Counted from the stretch's first letter, positions 18,405 to 29,326 are shown. The stretch is DNA of 64,000 nucleotides from Bacillus sp. Marseille-Q3570 (GCF_946151055.1 NZ_CAMGYZ010000003.1:186001-250000), one strand, 5' to 3'. Translations and numbers: made by a program. The notes: generated by a model from the sequence alone, not told the origin.

Positions 18405-18512
18405 ATGTTAAAGGCTTTTTATGAAGTTCAGCTGAATTACGACCAACCACAAATTATTGAGGTTGGTGATTTAGAGGATGGTTTCATGTTAGTTTCCCTT
18501 CAGTTAGTTTAA
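18405..18512 (+). CDS. Small open frame, probable gene remnant
   Basis: The frame from ATG 18405 encodes 35 residues (LKAFYEVQLNYDQPQIIEV then GDLEDGFMLVSLQLV). It is open upstream for another 18 codons (RIALENLEEM) without a start, and the preceding frame carries MKAHFEANRLKERRMYLRE. This looks like the tail of a decayed gene. No family recognised. Confidence 0.3.
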   Translation: MLKAFYEVQLNYDQPQIIEVGDLEDGFMLVSLQLV

Positions 18513-18544
18513 TTACGGAAAAAACGTATACAAATTCATATTTG

Positions 18545-18661
18545 TTAATGAAGTTTATTCCCTCTAATGAATTGACGGATAAAAACCACTATGACTAATA
18601 GAAATGGGATGATAAATTCAAACAAAGGAAAGATCGATTTAAGAACAAATTTTAAGAACAA
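18545..18661 (-). CDS. Candidate small membrane peptide, 38 residues
   Basis: A TTG-started frame on the minus strand encodes a very hydrophobic peptide (FPLFEFIIPFLLVIVVFIRQF). AAGGGA lies only 3 bases before the start, closer than optimal. It is divergent from the equally short candidate at 18710. Coding status is uncertain. Confidence 0.3.
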   Translation of the reverse strand: MFLKFVLKSIFPLFEFIIPFLLVIVVFIRQFIRGNKLH

Positions 18662-18709
18662 ATTTCCCTTGTGATATATCCTAATGTCGTTTATCAACAA
18701 GAGTGGGAT

Positions 18710-18826
18710 ATGAATACAGCAAATACTTATTCGTTATCTGTAGGATTATTTTTACCCTTATTGCTGTTAGTAGTAGCTTTTTTTCGAAAAAAAATGGACC
18801 CAGAAAAAAGACACTTGAGAAATTAG
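18710..18826 (+). CDS. Candidate small membrane peptide, 38 residues
   Basis: ATG 18710 to TAG 18824-18826; one membrane span (SVGLFLPLLLLVVAFF) followed by a basic tail (RKKMDPEKRH). GAGTGG upstream is a weak ribosome binding site. It converges on the MocR gene. Not recognised. Confidence 0.38.
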   Translation: MNTANTYSLSVGLFLPLLLLVVAFFRKKMDPEKRHLRN

Positions 18827-18841
18827 TAGGTATTGATTCCC

Positions 18842-20248
18842 TTAAAGATTCTCTAAAACTGTCTTTATACGTGAAACCCCTTCTTCTATTAAATCTTCGG
18901 TTAAACTACCATATCCCATAACAATTTTATTTTTATGTTTCCTTTTTGAAATGGTATATGGTTCTATTGGATAGATGATTACGCCTTGGTCTTTTATACA
19001 ATTGACCAGTTTTTCCGTGAAATCAACTCCCTCCAATTCCAATACTAAATGCATTCCAGCTGCTTTACCATGGATTTTGAAATGACTAAAGTGTTTACTG
19101 ATTGAACGGACCATTGCTTTCCTTCTCTGTTTATAGATGCTTTTCATCCTTCTAACATGCCGATCCAGATAGCCCTCCTTAATGAAATGAGCTAAAACCA
19201 TCTGATCAATCGTACCGGTATGTCTATCTAAATACCACTTTTTTTGGCGGAATTGTTCCACGAGGTGCCAGGGCAACACCATATATCCGATTCTGAGGGA
19301 AGGAGATAAGATTTTGCTGAATGTTCCGACATACATGACATTTTCAGGATCTAACCCTTGCATAGAAGCGACAGGAATTCCATCATAAGTAAACTCGCTG
19401 TCATAATCATCCTCAACAATGTAAGCATTATGTTCTCTCGCATATTCAATCAATTGAATCCTTCTCTGGATAGGTAATGTGCTACCTAATGGAAATTGAT
19501 GGGATGGAACTACGAATATAAAGCTGGGATCATGATCGGTTGGCAGGCATTGGGTCATTATCCCTTTTTCATCTACCGGTACTGGCAAAACATCCGCTCC
19601 GGCGTTTTTAAAGATGGGAAGCATCTCATCAGCGATTGGATCCTCGATGATAACTTTCTTGTTATGAGTCGTCAGGAACTTTGTGATCAAATAAAGACCT
19701 TGTGTCGCCCCTGAAGTAATGATGATTTGTTCAGGATGGCATTTTACGCCTCTAACTCTTGAAAGATAACGGCTTAAAACATTTCTTAGTTCGATGATAC
19801 CCTGGGAAGGATTATAACCAAATAAACCATCCTCTGAATGTAAACAAACTTCCTTGGTAAGATTCCCCCAGACGCTTCTTGGGAAATAGTCCATGGCAGG
19901 GTTGCTTGCTTTAAAGTCGATGGCATCAACCGATGGAGGGGGATTCGATACATGATTTTGATTTTCTAATTCCATTGGTTGCTCTGTTTTTTTTACCAAT
20001 AACGAAGAACCTTGGGATACATAAGTTCCAGAACCAGGTCTGACTTCTATATAGCCTTCGATCACTAATTGGTCATATGCTTCTAAGACAACATTCCGTG
20101 ACACACCGATATTATTTGCAAGCTCCCTGGAAGAAGGAAGTCGTTCTCCGGCTTGGAATTCATTGTTCAATATCCTGTTACTTATTTGATCATAGACCTG
20201 TTGGGGTAGTGTCTTATCAGAAAATCGATTGACAGAGAAATTCAGCAA
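18842..20248 (-). CDS. MocR/PdxR-type GntR regulator with aminotransferase-like domain
   Basis: A 468-residue fusion: N-terminal GntR winged HTH (about residues 12-78, LPSSRELANNIGVSRNVVLEAYD and GSGTYVS) joined to a fold-type I PLP aminotransferase-like domain, with YIVEDDYDSEF, PLP-lysine segment GTFSKILSPSLRIGY, and HYTG-like RHTGTIDQ. MocR regulators use PLP and an amino acid effector. It is divergently transcribed from an amino acid racemase 110 bases away, so control of that gene is likely. Confidence 0.9.
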   Translation of the reverse strand: MLNFSVNRFSDKTLPQQVYDQISNRILNNEFQAGERLPSSRELANNIGVSRNVVLEAYDQLVIEGYIEVRPGSGTYVSQGSSLLVKKTEQPMELENQNHVSNPPPSVDAIDFKASNPAMDYFPRSVWGNLTKEVCLHSEDGLFGYNPSQGIIELRNVLSRYLSRVRGVKCHPEQIIITSGATQGLYLITKFLTTHNKKVIIEDPIADEMLPIFKNAGADVLPVPVDEKGIMTQCLPTDHDPSFIFVVPSHQFPLGSTLPIQRRIQLIEYAREHNAYIVEDDYDSEFTYDGIPVASMQGLDPENVMYVGTFSKILSPSLRIGYMVLPWHLVEQFRQKKWYLDRHTGTIDQMVLAHFIKEGYLDRHVRRMKSIYKQRRKAMVRSISKHFSHFKIHGKAAGMHLVLELEGVDFTEKLVNCIKDQGVIIYPIEPYTISKRKHKNKIVMGYGSLTEDLIEEGVSRIKTVLENL

Positions 20249-20271
20249 AGAAAGTCCTCCTAATCAGAATT

Positions 20272-20315
20272 GGTACTATGAAATTGATATTAAAGTGGTT
20301 CTATTACATACCAGT
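20272..20315. promoter_or_regulatory. Repeat cluster in the MocR-racemase divergent promoter region
   Basis: GGTACTAT (20272-20279) and GGTTCTAT (20297-20304) are direct repeats 25 bases apart, followed by the palindromic ATACCAGTAT (20308-20317). MocR operators typically combine direct and inverted repeats. Binding by the adjacent MocR protein is inferred. Confidence 0.45.
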
Positions 20316-20358
20316 ATATCATGTTATCCTTCTCATAAAGTCAATTGGAGGTACAGTG

Positions 20359-21105
20359 ATGAAAACAATAGGTTTAATTGGCGGTTTAAGCTGGGAGTCT
20401 ACTTCGGAATATTATCGGATCATCAATGAACAAGTGAGATCGGAATTGGGAGGGGTACACTCAGCAAAGTGCCTGCTCTATTCATTTGATTTTGAGGAGA
20501 TTGTCCAACTGCAAAAATCCGGGGCATGGGACTTGGCTACGGACAAAATGATCCATGCTGCGGTTACGTTGGAAAGAGCAGGCGCTGACTTGATTTTGAT
20601 ATGTACCAATACAATGCATAAGATGGCAGGAGAAGTACAAAGCAATCTATCCGTTCCTCTATTGCATATCGTTGATACAACGGCCTCTGAAATCAAAGAA
20701 GCTGGTCTAGACTGTGTCGGGTTATTAGGAACAAAATATACAATGGATAACAACTTTTATAAAGAGCGTTTTCAACTGAAACACAATATTCAAGTAATCA
20801 GCCCCGACGAAGAGGATCAAGAAATCGTCCACGATGTGATTTTTAATGAACTATGCCAGGGAAAAATGATTCCAAATTCGAAGGAACGATATCTTGATGT
20901 GATTGAACGACTAAGAGAGAAGGGGGCTCAAGGTGTTATTCTCGGTTGTACAGAAATACCACTCCTGATCAAACAGAACGATACAGGCATGAAACTGTTC
21001 GATACTACATTCATACATGCAAAAACTGCAGTAGAGCTCGCAATGGTAGAGGACAATAATAAGCAAAAAGATATTCCTGTAATGAAAGAAATTATTAAAA
21101 GGTGA
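20359..21105 (+). CDS. Aspartate/glutamate-type amino acid racemase
   Basis: A 248-residue PLP-independent racemase. It begins KTIGLIGGLSWESTSEYYR, typical of the YgeA/Asp racemase group. The two catalytic cysteines lie in LICTNTMHK (about residue 82) and ILGCTEIPLL (about residue 196). ATG 20359 has TTGGAGG 7 bases upstream; the frame is open to 20278 but without a site. Substrate could be Asp, Glu or a broader set. Its divergent MocR partner suggests induction by an amino acid. Confidence 0.88.
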   Translation: MKTIGLIGGLSWESTSEYYRIINEQVRSELGGVHSAKCLLYSFDFEEIVQLQKSGAWDLATDKMIHAAVTLERAGADLILICTNTMHKMAGEVQSNLSVPLLHIVDTTASEIKEAGLDCVGLLGTKYTMDNNFYKERFQLKHNIQVISPDEEDQEIVHDVIFNELCQGKMIPNSKERYLDVIERLREKGAQGVILGCTEIPLLIKQNDTGMKLFDTTFIHAKTAVELAMVEDNNKQKDIPVMKEIIKR

Positions 21106-21162
21106 TAATACGAAGTTTGGTTCTTCACCAAGCTATCAGCAAAATAATTGATAACCACATAT

Positions 21163-21450
21163 TCGAGGCTGGGACAAATGAACTTTGTTCAATAGAAAAC
21201 CCGAACAATTTGTCCGGGTTTTCTTCAGTGGTAATGAATGAAGGTTCCGCTTCGTCAACATCCTTCGCTTTCCGCGGGCACGGCCTCAGCCTCCTCAGAA
21301 AGCACAAATCGCTTTCTTGCGGGGTCTTCGACTCGTGCTGTTCCCGCAGGAGTCTCCGGATATTGTCTACGCTTTTCGTCTTTCATTTTCACCAATCTAT
21401 TTTATTGTTCGTCTTTTCTGTTGGCAGTTATAGTTTTGTCCCAGCCTCGA
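21163..21450. mobile_element. MITE-like modular repeat with 16-bp terminal inverted repeats (families E and F)
   Basis: TCGAGGCTGGGACAAA at 21163-21178 is perfectly inverted at 21435-21450. Inside are an F module (ending in the hairpin ACCCG/CGGGT at about 21200-21222) and an E module rich in CTCCTGCGGGA-type GC-rich dyads. The same E module occurs in the opposite orientation at about 28124-28327. No transposase is encoded and no clear target duplication is visible. Confidence 0.6.
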
Positions 21451-21479
21451 TTTGGATTTAGAAGCTTTATTTACCCATC

Positions 21480-21647
21480 TTAATAATATAATACGTTGAC
21501 TTTATTACACTTTAGGCATTTTTCGTAATTGTGATCACCTTGAAAATGATGATCACAATTTTGCTGTAAATCAATCAGACGTTTCTCCAAAAAAGCAAGG
21601 TGAGCTTTGTGTTGATTAATTTCCCTTTCAATTTTATGAGCAACCAC
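21480..21647 (-). CDS. Small Cys/His-rich protein downstream of thiC, 55 residues
   Basis: GTG 21647 follows GGAGG by about 10 bases; that site overlaps the end of thiC, 23 bases upstream. The protein has an amphipathic helical half (about residues 4-30) and a putative zinc ribbon: C-DHH (about residue 31) and CLKCNKVNVLYY at the C-terminus. It is probably co-transcribed with thiC. Family unrecognised; a metal-binding accessory role is only a guess. Confidence 0.62.
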   Translation of the reverse strand: MVAHKIEREINQHKAHLAFLEKRLIDLQQNCDHHFQGDHNYEKCLKCNKVNVLYY

Positions 21648-21670
21648 CGTAATATGACCTCCTCAGAAAG

Positions 21671-23473
<1,803 letters not shown>

Positions 23474-23534
23474 TTAGATTTGAAAGGACGAGATCTAGAG
23501 CAGGTCCAACGGCATGAGGAAAAGACAGGACATA

Positions 23535-23567
23535 AAAAAGCCGGATCCAACAAGGATGGACCCGGCT
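23535..23567 (-). terminator. Riboswitch-controlled terminator before thiC
   Basis: On the minus strand GCCGGGTCCA pairs with TGGATCCGGC (23558-23567 with 23541-23550) and is followed by six T. It lies between the TPP aptamer and thiC, the arrangement expected for TPP-induced transcription termination. Confidence 0.85.
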
Positions 23568-23605
23568 TAATATGTAGAAGTATCCTCTCATTAAAGAGGT
23601 TGTAT

Positions 23606-23703
23606 CTAACTTCCCCACGCTGGTATGATCCAGATCAGGTCCAAAGGGTCAAGAAACTTTGACGTGTTTCTCTCTCAGCCCAAACTATTGGACTCCCCTA
23701 GTT
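23606..23703 (-). ncRNA. TPP riboswitch (THI element)
   Basis: The minus strand carries the conserved THI blocks: GGGGAGTCC near the 5' end, GGGCTGAGAGAG, then CCTGATCTGGATCATACCAGC and GTGGGGAAGTTAG. The arms AACTAGGGG and GGGGAAGTTAG frame the aptamer. It precedes thiC and its terminator. Confidence 0.95.
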
Positions 23704-23792
23704 ACTTCTATTAAATTTGATTTCTAGTATACATGAGTCTTCTTTAAAATAAAAGGATGGCTTTATTAATCTTCACTGTTGATTTTGCATAA

Positions 23793-23895
23793 TTTACGAA
23801 ACTCCTGCGGGAAAAGCGAGCCAGGCGAGACCCGCAGCGAGGAAACTCGCTAGGAGGCTCGCGGATCGCCCGCAGAAAGGGAGTGAATTTTCAAT
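23793..23895. repeat. Family E GC-rich intergenic repeat
   Basis: Contains ACTCCTGCGGGAAAAGCGAG, GAGACCCGCAGCGAG and GCCCGCAGAAAGGGAGTGAA, forming overlapping dyads. It separates the thiC leader from the PutR stop codon. A diverged, inverted relative lies at 36836-37100. Confidence 0.65.
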
Positions 23896-23903
23896 GCTTG
23901 TGA

Positions 23904-25172
23904 TCAAATTCCTTTCACAGCACCCTTATACCGTTGATAGTAAGCTTCGACATTGTTGAGTAATAACAATTCAGTATATAGGTAGACTTTCATATTGAAG
24001 TCGTTGAAATCGATATTCGTTAGTTCTTGTATTTTTTTCATCCGGTAATTCAAGGTGTTCGGATGGATGAACAATTCATTAGCGGTCTGTTTACCTTTCC
24101 CGTCATTAGCTAAATATACTTCAAGCGTTCGAAGCAGATCCGTCTGTTTTTCTGCATCATTCTTGATCAATGATAATAAATCATCACTATAGTAGTCTTT
24201 AGAACTGTTCTTTTCATAGAGAGTGGCTAAGTAACGGTATATTCCCAGATGAGCGAATTCCCGTGGCATCGATTCAGGACGAGGACTGATAAAGTTTGCC
24301 GTTTCAATGACCTCAAGGGCTTCTAGAAAACTTTTTCTCAAATGATACAATGAGGTGTATTCTTTTCCAACGCCGATCAAGAAGTTATAAAAGTTTTCTT
24401 CCCCTGTTTCATCCTTGACCTTTTCAATCATCCTTCTGGCTAATTCCAGTGAAGAAAATCTCTCGTCTGATCCGTAGAGTATCAATATTACCTGGTATTC
24501 CGTCTTCAAAGTATAGATCTGTGAATGAATATAAGAATTGTGGACCATCTTCTCAAGATGATCGAGCATAGATTTATATGGAGATGCTGTTATAGAAAAA
24601 ACGACGACAGAAAACCGTTCTGGTAATGTAAGCTTTGCCAATGAAGCATCATGGCGTAATTGACTTTCACTTCCATATTCGTGATGGAGCAACTGCCACC
24701 AAATTTCCTCTTTTCTACCCTTTTTGGCATTATCTTCTGAATAAACATCATTGATCAAATGACCAAGGTGAGGGGAGATCTCTTCCAGGAAGGCAAGATC
24801 ATCACTTTGTAAAAGTTGGTCGGATTCCTGGATCCAAATATATCCCATGGTATTACCAAGATACTTGGCTGCAATTACAACGCGTTGGTGGAATCCTAAC
24901 TCCTCCATTGAATGGACTCGGATCGGGTCAGAATGTTTCTCAAGGCGATGAACAATTCCTTCTTTCTTCAGTCGATCAATGATGAAAATTGGACATTTCT
25001 TCGAAAGGATGGTCTTCTGCTGTGTCAAATCGAATTGATCGAAAGAAGAACTGTAAGAAATCAATTCAAAATTTTTATTTTCAATAATCACAGGGTTGCC
25101 CAGTTTTGAGCTGATCAGTTCCGTTGCTTTATGAATATCTTCTGCTTGGAGGATCAATTCTTTTATTTCCAT
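23904..25172 (-). CDS. putR: PucR/CdaR-family regulator, probable proline utilisation activator PutR
   Basis: A 422-residue regulator ending in the PucR-type HTH_30 domain (NELFIHPNTLNYRMKKIQEL, about residues 368-387), with a GGDEF-like/CdaR central region. It has no N-terminal PucR domain, as in Bacillus PutR. It lies directly downstream of putB-putC on the same strand, separated by a terminator at 25243. B. subtilis PutR activates putBCP in response to proline; the same role is inferred from context. Confidence 0.8.
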   Translation of the reverse strand: MEIKELILQAEDIHKATELISSKLGNPVIIENKNFELISYSSSFDQFDLTQQKTILSKKCPIFIIDRLKKEGIVHRLEKHSDPIRVHSMEELGFHQRVVIAAKYLGNTMGYIWIQESDQLLQSDDLAFLEEISPHLGHLINDVYSEDNAKKGRKEEIWWQLLHHEYGSESQLRHDASLAKLTLPERFSVVVFSITASPYKSMLDHLEKMVHNSYIHSQIYTLKTEYQVILILYGSDERFSSLELARRMIEKVKDETGEENFYNFLIGVGKEYTSLYHLRKSFLEALEVIETANFISPRPESMPREFAHLGIYRYLATLYEKNSSKDYYSDDLLSLIKNDAEKQTDLLRTLEVYLANDGKGKQTANELFIHPNTLNYRMKKIQELTNIDFNDFNMKVYLYTELLLLNNVEAYYQRYKGAVKGI

Positions 25173-25242
25173 AGGAATCCTTACCTTTCCATCGGGACTA
25201 TTACACCCTATTATAACGGGTTATTTCGGAATGAAAAGGGAA

Positions 25243-25269
25243 AAGCTCCCCCAGTTGATGGGAGAGCTT
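25243..25269 (-). terminator. Terminator after putB-putC
   Basis: On the minus strand AAGCTCTCCC pairs with GGGGGAGCTT around a 7-base loop, followed by TTCCCTTTTC. It lies 33 bases past the putC stop. Confidence 0.75.
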
Positions 25270-25301
25270 CGTTAGATGAACCTTGAAAACGAGGTATTAG
25301 A

Positions 25302-26849
25302 TTAATATTTTTCGGAAATTGTCTTGGCTAGCATATGAAGAGCCAAGTAATCAGGACCGCCCGCTTTAGAATCGGTGCCTGACATTTTAAATCCTCCGAA
25401 CGGTTGGTAGCCAACAATGGCTCCTGTGCAATTGCGGTTGAAGTATAGGTTACCTACATGGAAATCGTATTTTGCTTTTTCAAGGTGTTCCCGGTTATCA
25501 GAGATGACCGCTCCCGTTAATCCATATTCAGTATTATTGGCAATCTCAATCGCTTCATCAAAATTTTTCGCTTTTGTGAAGCAAACGACAGGACCGAATA
25601 TTTCCTCCTGCTGCATACGTGAATTCGGATCGAGATCAGCAAATATAGTAGGTTCGATAAAGTAGCCTTCAGAATCGTCACCTTTACCTCCTGTAATAAG
25701 GCGTCCTTCTTCTTTCCCGATTTCGATATAACTCATCACTTTGTCGAAGGCACTTTGATCGACCACCGGCCCCATATAGACATTTTGCTCTGAAGCATTA
25801 CCTACGGTCAATTCTTCAGTCCGTCTTTTCACCATATCGAGCAATTCGTCATAGACATCCTCATGGACGACAGCACGGGAACCTGATGAACATTTTTGCC
25901 CGGAAAAGCCAAAGGCAGACACAACGATAGCTTCAGCAGCTGTTTCTAAGTTGGATTGGTTATCAACGACAACTGTATCCTTACCGCCCATTTCAGCAAT
26001 CACTTGTTTCAAATGATTCTGACCTTCCTGGATTTCAGCAGCACGCTTGATGATACGAGTTCCAGTTGCGCGTGAACCTGTAAAGGAAATTAGGGAGGTT
26101 TTCGGATGATCGACAAGATAGTCGCCAACTTCTCCGCCGCTTCCAGGTACGAAATTCAAGACGCCTTTCGGTAGACCTGCTTCTTCTAGAACCTCGACGA
26201 ATTTGGCTGCGATAACGGGACTGTTGCTGGCAGGCTTCAGTACGACTGTACTACCTGTTACAAGCGGTGCAACAGTGGTTCCCGCCATGATAGCAAGAGC
26301 CAAGTTCCAAGGTGGGATAACGACAGCTACACCAGTTGGCGTATAAATGTAGCGGTTCTGTTCACCCGGACGGCTTTCGACTGGTTTACCTTCTTTCAAT
26401 TCAATCATTTGGCGACCGTAATATTCTAAGAAGTCGATCGCTTCTGCTGTGTCTGCATCCGCTTCTTTCCATGGTTTCCCTACTTCGTAAACCAAATACG
26501 CGGAAAATTCATGCTTGCGTCGTCTAATGATACTTGCTGCACGGAAAAGTAACTCAGCACGAGCTCTTTCATCCCATTTTCTCCAACTCTTAAAAGCTTC
26601 TGAAGCGGATTCCACAGCTTGATCAGCAATCTCTTGATTCGCTTTTGAAACATAACCCACAACTTGTTTTGTATTGGCAGGGTTTCTGGAAACAATTTGT
26701 TCTTCAGTACGAATTCTTTCACCGTTTACAAGTAGATCATGTTTTTGACCCAATTCATCTTTTACTTTCCGTAAAGCCTCTTCGAAAGCTTTTTTATTCT
26801 CCTCTAGTGTGAAATCAGTAAATGGTTCGTGTTTATATGGTGTTACCAT
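25302..26849 (-). CDS. putC: 1-pyrroline-5-carboxylate dehydrogenase
   Basis: A 515-residue aldehyde dehydrogenase oxidising P5C/glutamate semialdehyde to glutamate with NAD+. The catalytic Glu lies in [10 protein letters not shown] (about residue 286) and the nucleophilic Cys in [15 protein letters not shown] (about residue 320). The C-terminus [19 protein letters not shown] is typical of PutC/RocA. It is 22 bases downstream of putB, so proline is oxidised to glutamate by one operon. Length equals that of B. subtilis PutC. Confidence 0.95.
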   Translation of the reverse strand: MVTPYKHEPFTDFTLEENKKAFEEALRKVKDELGQKHDLLVNGERIRTEEQIVSRNPANTKQVVGYVSKANQEIADQAVESASEAFKSWRKWDERARAELLFRAASIIRRRKHEFSAYLVYEVGKPWKEADADTAEAIDFLEYYGRQMIELKEGKPVESRPGEQNRYIYTPTGVAVVIPPWNLALAIMAGTTVAPLVTGSTVVLKPASNSPVIAAKFVEVLEEAGLPKGVLNFVPGSGGEVGDYLVDHPKTSLISFTGSRATGTRIIKRAAEIQEGQNHLKQVIAEMGGKDTVVVDNQSNLETAAEAIVVSAFGFSGQKCSSGSRAVVHEDVYDELLDMVKRRTEELTVGNASEQNVYMGPVVDQSAFDKVMSYIEIGKEEGRLITGGKGDDSEGYFIEPTIFADLDPNSRMQQEEIFGPVVCFTKAKNFDEAIEIANNTEYGLTGAVISDNREHLEKAKYDFHVGNLYFNRNCTGAIVGYQPFGGFKMSGTDSKAGGPDYLALHMLAKTISEKY

Positions 26850-26871
26850 AATGAAATTCTCCTTTCAATTT

Positions 26872-27816
26872 TTACTTGCTGAAAATTCCTTTGATTGCAA
26901 ACGCAATATTTTCAGGTCTTTCAGCTAAACGTCTCATGAAATAGCCGTACCAATCTTCCCCATAAGGCAGATACACACGCACTGTATATCCTTCTTTCAC
27001 AAGTTCGGTCTGCATTTGGTTTCTCATTCCATAGAGCATTTGAAACTCGAAACGGTCTCTCGGGATTCCGTGTTCTTCCACCAATTTTTTAGTGTAGTCG
27101 ATCATGGCATCATCATGGCTGGCAACAGCAGTGTAATGACCATTCAAGAGATTTTTCTTGATGAGCCGTTTTAAATTTTCATCAACCATTCGCTTCTCTG
27201 GAAAAGCCACTTTACTGGATTCCTTATAAGCTCCCTTAACAAGTCTGAGATAGGGGTCATAACTTTGAAGAGCATCTACATCCTCATTAGATCGATAGAG
27301 ATAGGATTGAATCACAGTTCCCAAATTCCTATATTTCTGCTTTAATTTCTTGTAAATCTCAAGAGTTGCATAGCATCTAGAGGAATCCTCCATGTCAATG
27401 GTCACCGTAATTCCATTTTCCTCAGCCTTTGACAAAATCAGTTCCATGTTTTCCATAACCAGTTCATGACTGATATCGAGACCTAATGATGTCAGTTTCA
27501 CAGAGACCTCAGAATCCAATTGATGATGAGTTATAGAACAAATGCTCTGGAGACACTCCTGCGCATGTTTTCTTGCCTCATCAACGGAATTGACGAATTC
27601 CCCCAGGTGATCGACTGTAACTTGAAATCCATCATGGTTCAGTTGTTTGATCAAGGGAATTGCATGAGCGAATGTTTCTCCGCCTATAATCTTATCAGCC
27701 CCAAATCTTGCTCCCCAACGTTTCGCTAATCGATCTAATACCTTGTTGTTGGAAAGATACAAGAAGAAGCGTTTACTTATGACCTCCAAGCTCACCACAC
27801 CTTCCTTATTCGACAT
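26872..27816 (-). CDS. putB: Proline dehydrogenase
   Basis: FAD-dependent proline oxidase of the PRODH family. The barrel motifs VTVDHLGEFVNS, VTIDMEDSSRC, LRLVKGAYKES and YLPYGEDWYGYFMRRLAERP are all present, and the protein aligns throughout with B. subtilis PutB. The listed start (ATG 27816) gives 314 residues; GTG 27795, just after AAGGAAGG, gives 307 and matches the family N-terminus better. A TATAAT promoter lies 60 bases upstream. Confidence 0.94.
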   Translation of the reverse strand: MSNKEGVVSLEVISKRFFLYLSNNKVLDRLAKRWGARFGADKIIGGETFAHAIPLIKQLNHDGFQVTVDHLGEFVNSVDEARKHAQECLQSICSITHHQLDSEVSVKLTSLGLDISHELVMENMELILSKAEENGITVTIDMEDSSRCYATLEIYKKLKQKYRNLGTVIQSYLYRSNEDVDALQSYDPYLRLVKGAYKESSKVAFPEKRMVDENLKRLIKKNLLNGHYTAVASHDDAMIDYTKKLVEEHGIPRDRFEFQMLYGMRNQMQTELVKEGYTVRVYLPYGEDWYGYFMRRLAERPENIAFAIKGIFSK

Positions 27817-27877
27817 TTCCCTGTTACAAGGGGAAGGTAAACGACGAAATCCGTTTAACTATTTGATTGTTAAGAAA

Positions 27878-27907
27878 ATTATATCGATGATGATCAGGTC
27901 TAGACAA
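27878..27907 (-). promoter_or_regulatory. Promoter of putB-putC
   Basis: On the minus strand TTGTCT (27907-27902) and TATAAT (27883-27878) are 18 bases apart, upstream of putB. The weak -35 fits an activator-dependent promoter. Confidence 0.55.
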
Positions 27908-28009
27908 CGTGCTCACACCACAATATTTTAAGTGCCGTTTTATGATTAACACACAAAAGGAATGTAATAACGCCGAAAAGGAGGAGTTAATAAGAAGAAG
28001 TAACGTAAA

Positions 28010-28327
28010 GAGGGTGGGACAAATGAACTTTGATCAATAGAAACAGGCTGACACTTGTCATTTGTGTCAGCCCATTACTTAGTAAGCAATAAATGAAGTT
28101 TCGCACGTGAAAAATCACAGGAAGAGGCTGGGACAAAACTATAACTGCCAACAGAAAGATGAACAATAAAAATATTATGGATTAAATGAAGACGAAAAGC
28201 GTAGGTAACATCCGGAGACTCCTGCGAGAACAACACGAGCCGTAGCCCCCGCTAGAAAGCGGTCTGTGCTTTCTTATGAGCCTGAGGCCGTGCCCGCGGA
28301 ATGCGAAGGATGTTGATGGAGCGGGAC
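28010..28327. repeat. Families F and E intergenic repeat, second locus
   Basis: An F module (28010-28072: GTGGGACAAATGAACTTTGA, then hairpin GGCTGACAC/GTGTCAGCC) is followed by an E module (28124-28327) beginning GAGGCTGGGACAAAACTATA. The E module is a diverged inverted copy of the one at 21240-21450; the F module is in the same orientation as at 21163. The two loci bracket thiC-putR-putC-putB. Confidence 0.65.
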
Positions 28328-28341
28328 CTTAAATTGATTCC

Positions 28342-28776
28342 TTATTTTCTCGTAAACAGATAAAGTGCGGTGATCAGGAAACAAAATCCTAGAATACGTT
28401 TTCCGTCAATTGGAATTTGTTTCATCCCAAGCCAGCCGAAGTGATCGATGACAGAACTAGTGATTAGTTGTGCTGCGATAACAGATATGAGTGAAGCTGC
28501 AACACCGATTTTCGGAACAGCCAAAACCATTGCAAACACATAAAAAGCGCCAAGCACACCACCGATCAGCTGCCATCGTGGTACAGCGGTTGCTTGCAAG
28601 ATGTTCCCTTTTCCGAAAAAGATCATCATAAGAAACAAGGTGACCGTGCCAATAAGAAATGACAAAAAAGCACCTTCGATGACTCCGACCTGTTTTCCAA
28701 GCCCACCATTAACACCAGCTTGAACAGCAACTGCAATTCCACCGATGAATACGATTATGACCATCATCAAACTCAT
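28342..28776 (-). CDS. DMT-superfamily half-size transporter, YdcZ/DUF606 family (third copy)
   Basis: A 144-residue membrane protein with the YdcZ motif AVQAGVNGGLGK near residue 17-28 and a second-half segment SVIDHFGWLGMKQIPIDGKR. It is unpaired and has no Crp neighbour, unlike the pair at 4-6 kb. Substrate unknown. A 21-bp palindrome lies about 180 bases upstream. Confidence 0.82.
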   Translation of the reverse strand: MSLMMVIIVFIGGIAVAVQAGVNGGLGKQVGVIEGAFLSFLIGTVTLFLMMIFFGKGNILQATAVPRWQLIGGVLGAFYVFAMVLAVPKIGVAASLISVIAAQLITSSVIDHFGWLGMKQIPIDGKRILGFCFLITALYLFTRK

Positions 28777-28957
28777 TAGGTATGCAACACCTTTTCCTCA
28801 AATTTGAACGTAAACGGAAGACTGTATTCGAATGCACTATTGGACACTTTTAAACTAAACTTTAACATAAAGTAAAAAGTTATGTAATTTATTTTAAGAA
28901 AATTACAAAAACGACAAAAAAACAGTTTTTTTCTTCGATCATTCTACAATCTTCTCA

Positions 28958-28978
28958 AAAAACATATGATATGTTTTT
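28958..28978. promoter_or_regulatory. 21-bp perfect palindrome, candidate operator
   Basis: AAAAACATAT and ATATGTTTTT are perfect 10-bp arms around one G. It sits in the 550-base divergent region between the YdcZ gene and the pyrimidine operon. A second dyad TTTGAC-GTTTT-GTCAAA is at 29182-29198, 129 bases before the beta-ureidopropionase start. Cognate regulators are unknown; nothing else was recognised in this gap. Confidence 0.4.
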
Positions 28979-29326
28979 ACTCAAACAGCTTGTTTTTCAA
29001 ATATAGGTAAAGGAGGGGCTGGACTTCTTCTGAAAAATTTCTTGTCAATCCAACTCATATTTTCCTCAGAAAAACCTCTAAAATAGTGAACTGCTCTGAT
29101 GTTCTACTTGCATTTTTGAAACACCCAACCTCACGAGTTTTTACACATTTTTACACTTTGAACAAAAATGAAGTCTGATGTTTTGACGTTTTGTCAAATG
29201 AAAACCTTCTTTCGACACCGTAAAATAGACTTAAGATTCAAATAATTCAGTCAAATATTCTTGAAGCCGTTGTTCCTTTTGCTTGTGTTACATACAAGAT
29301 CAAAAGAATTGAAGGAGGAAATGTAG

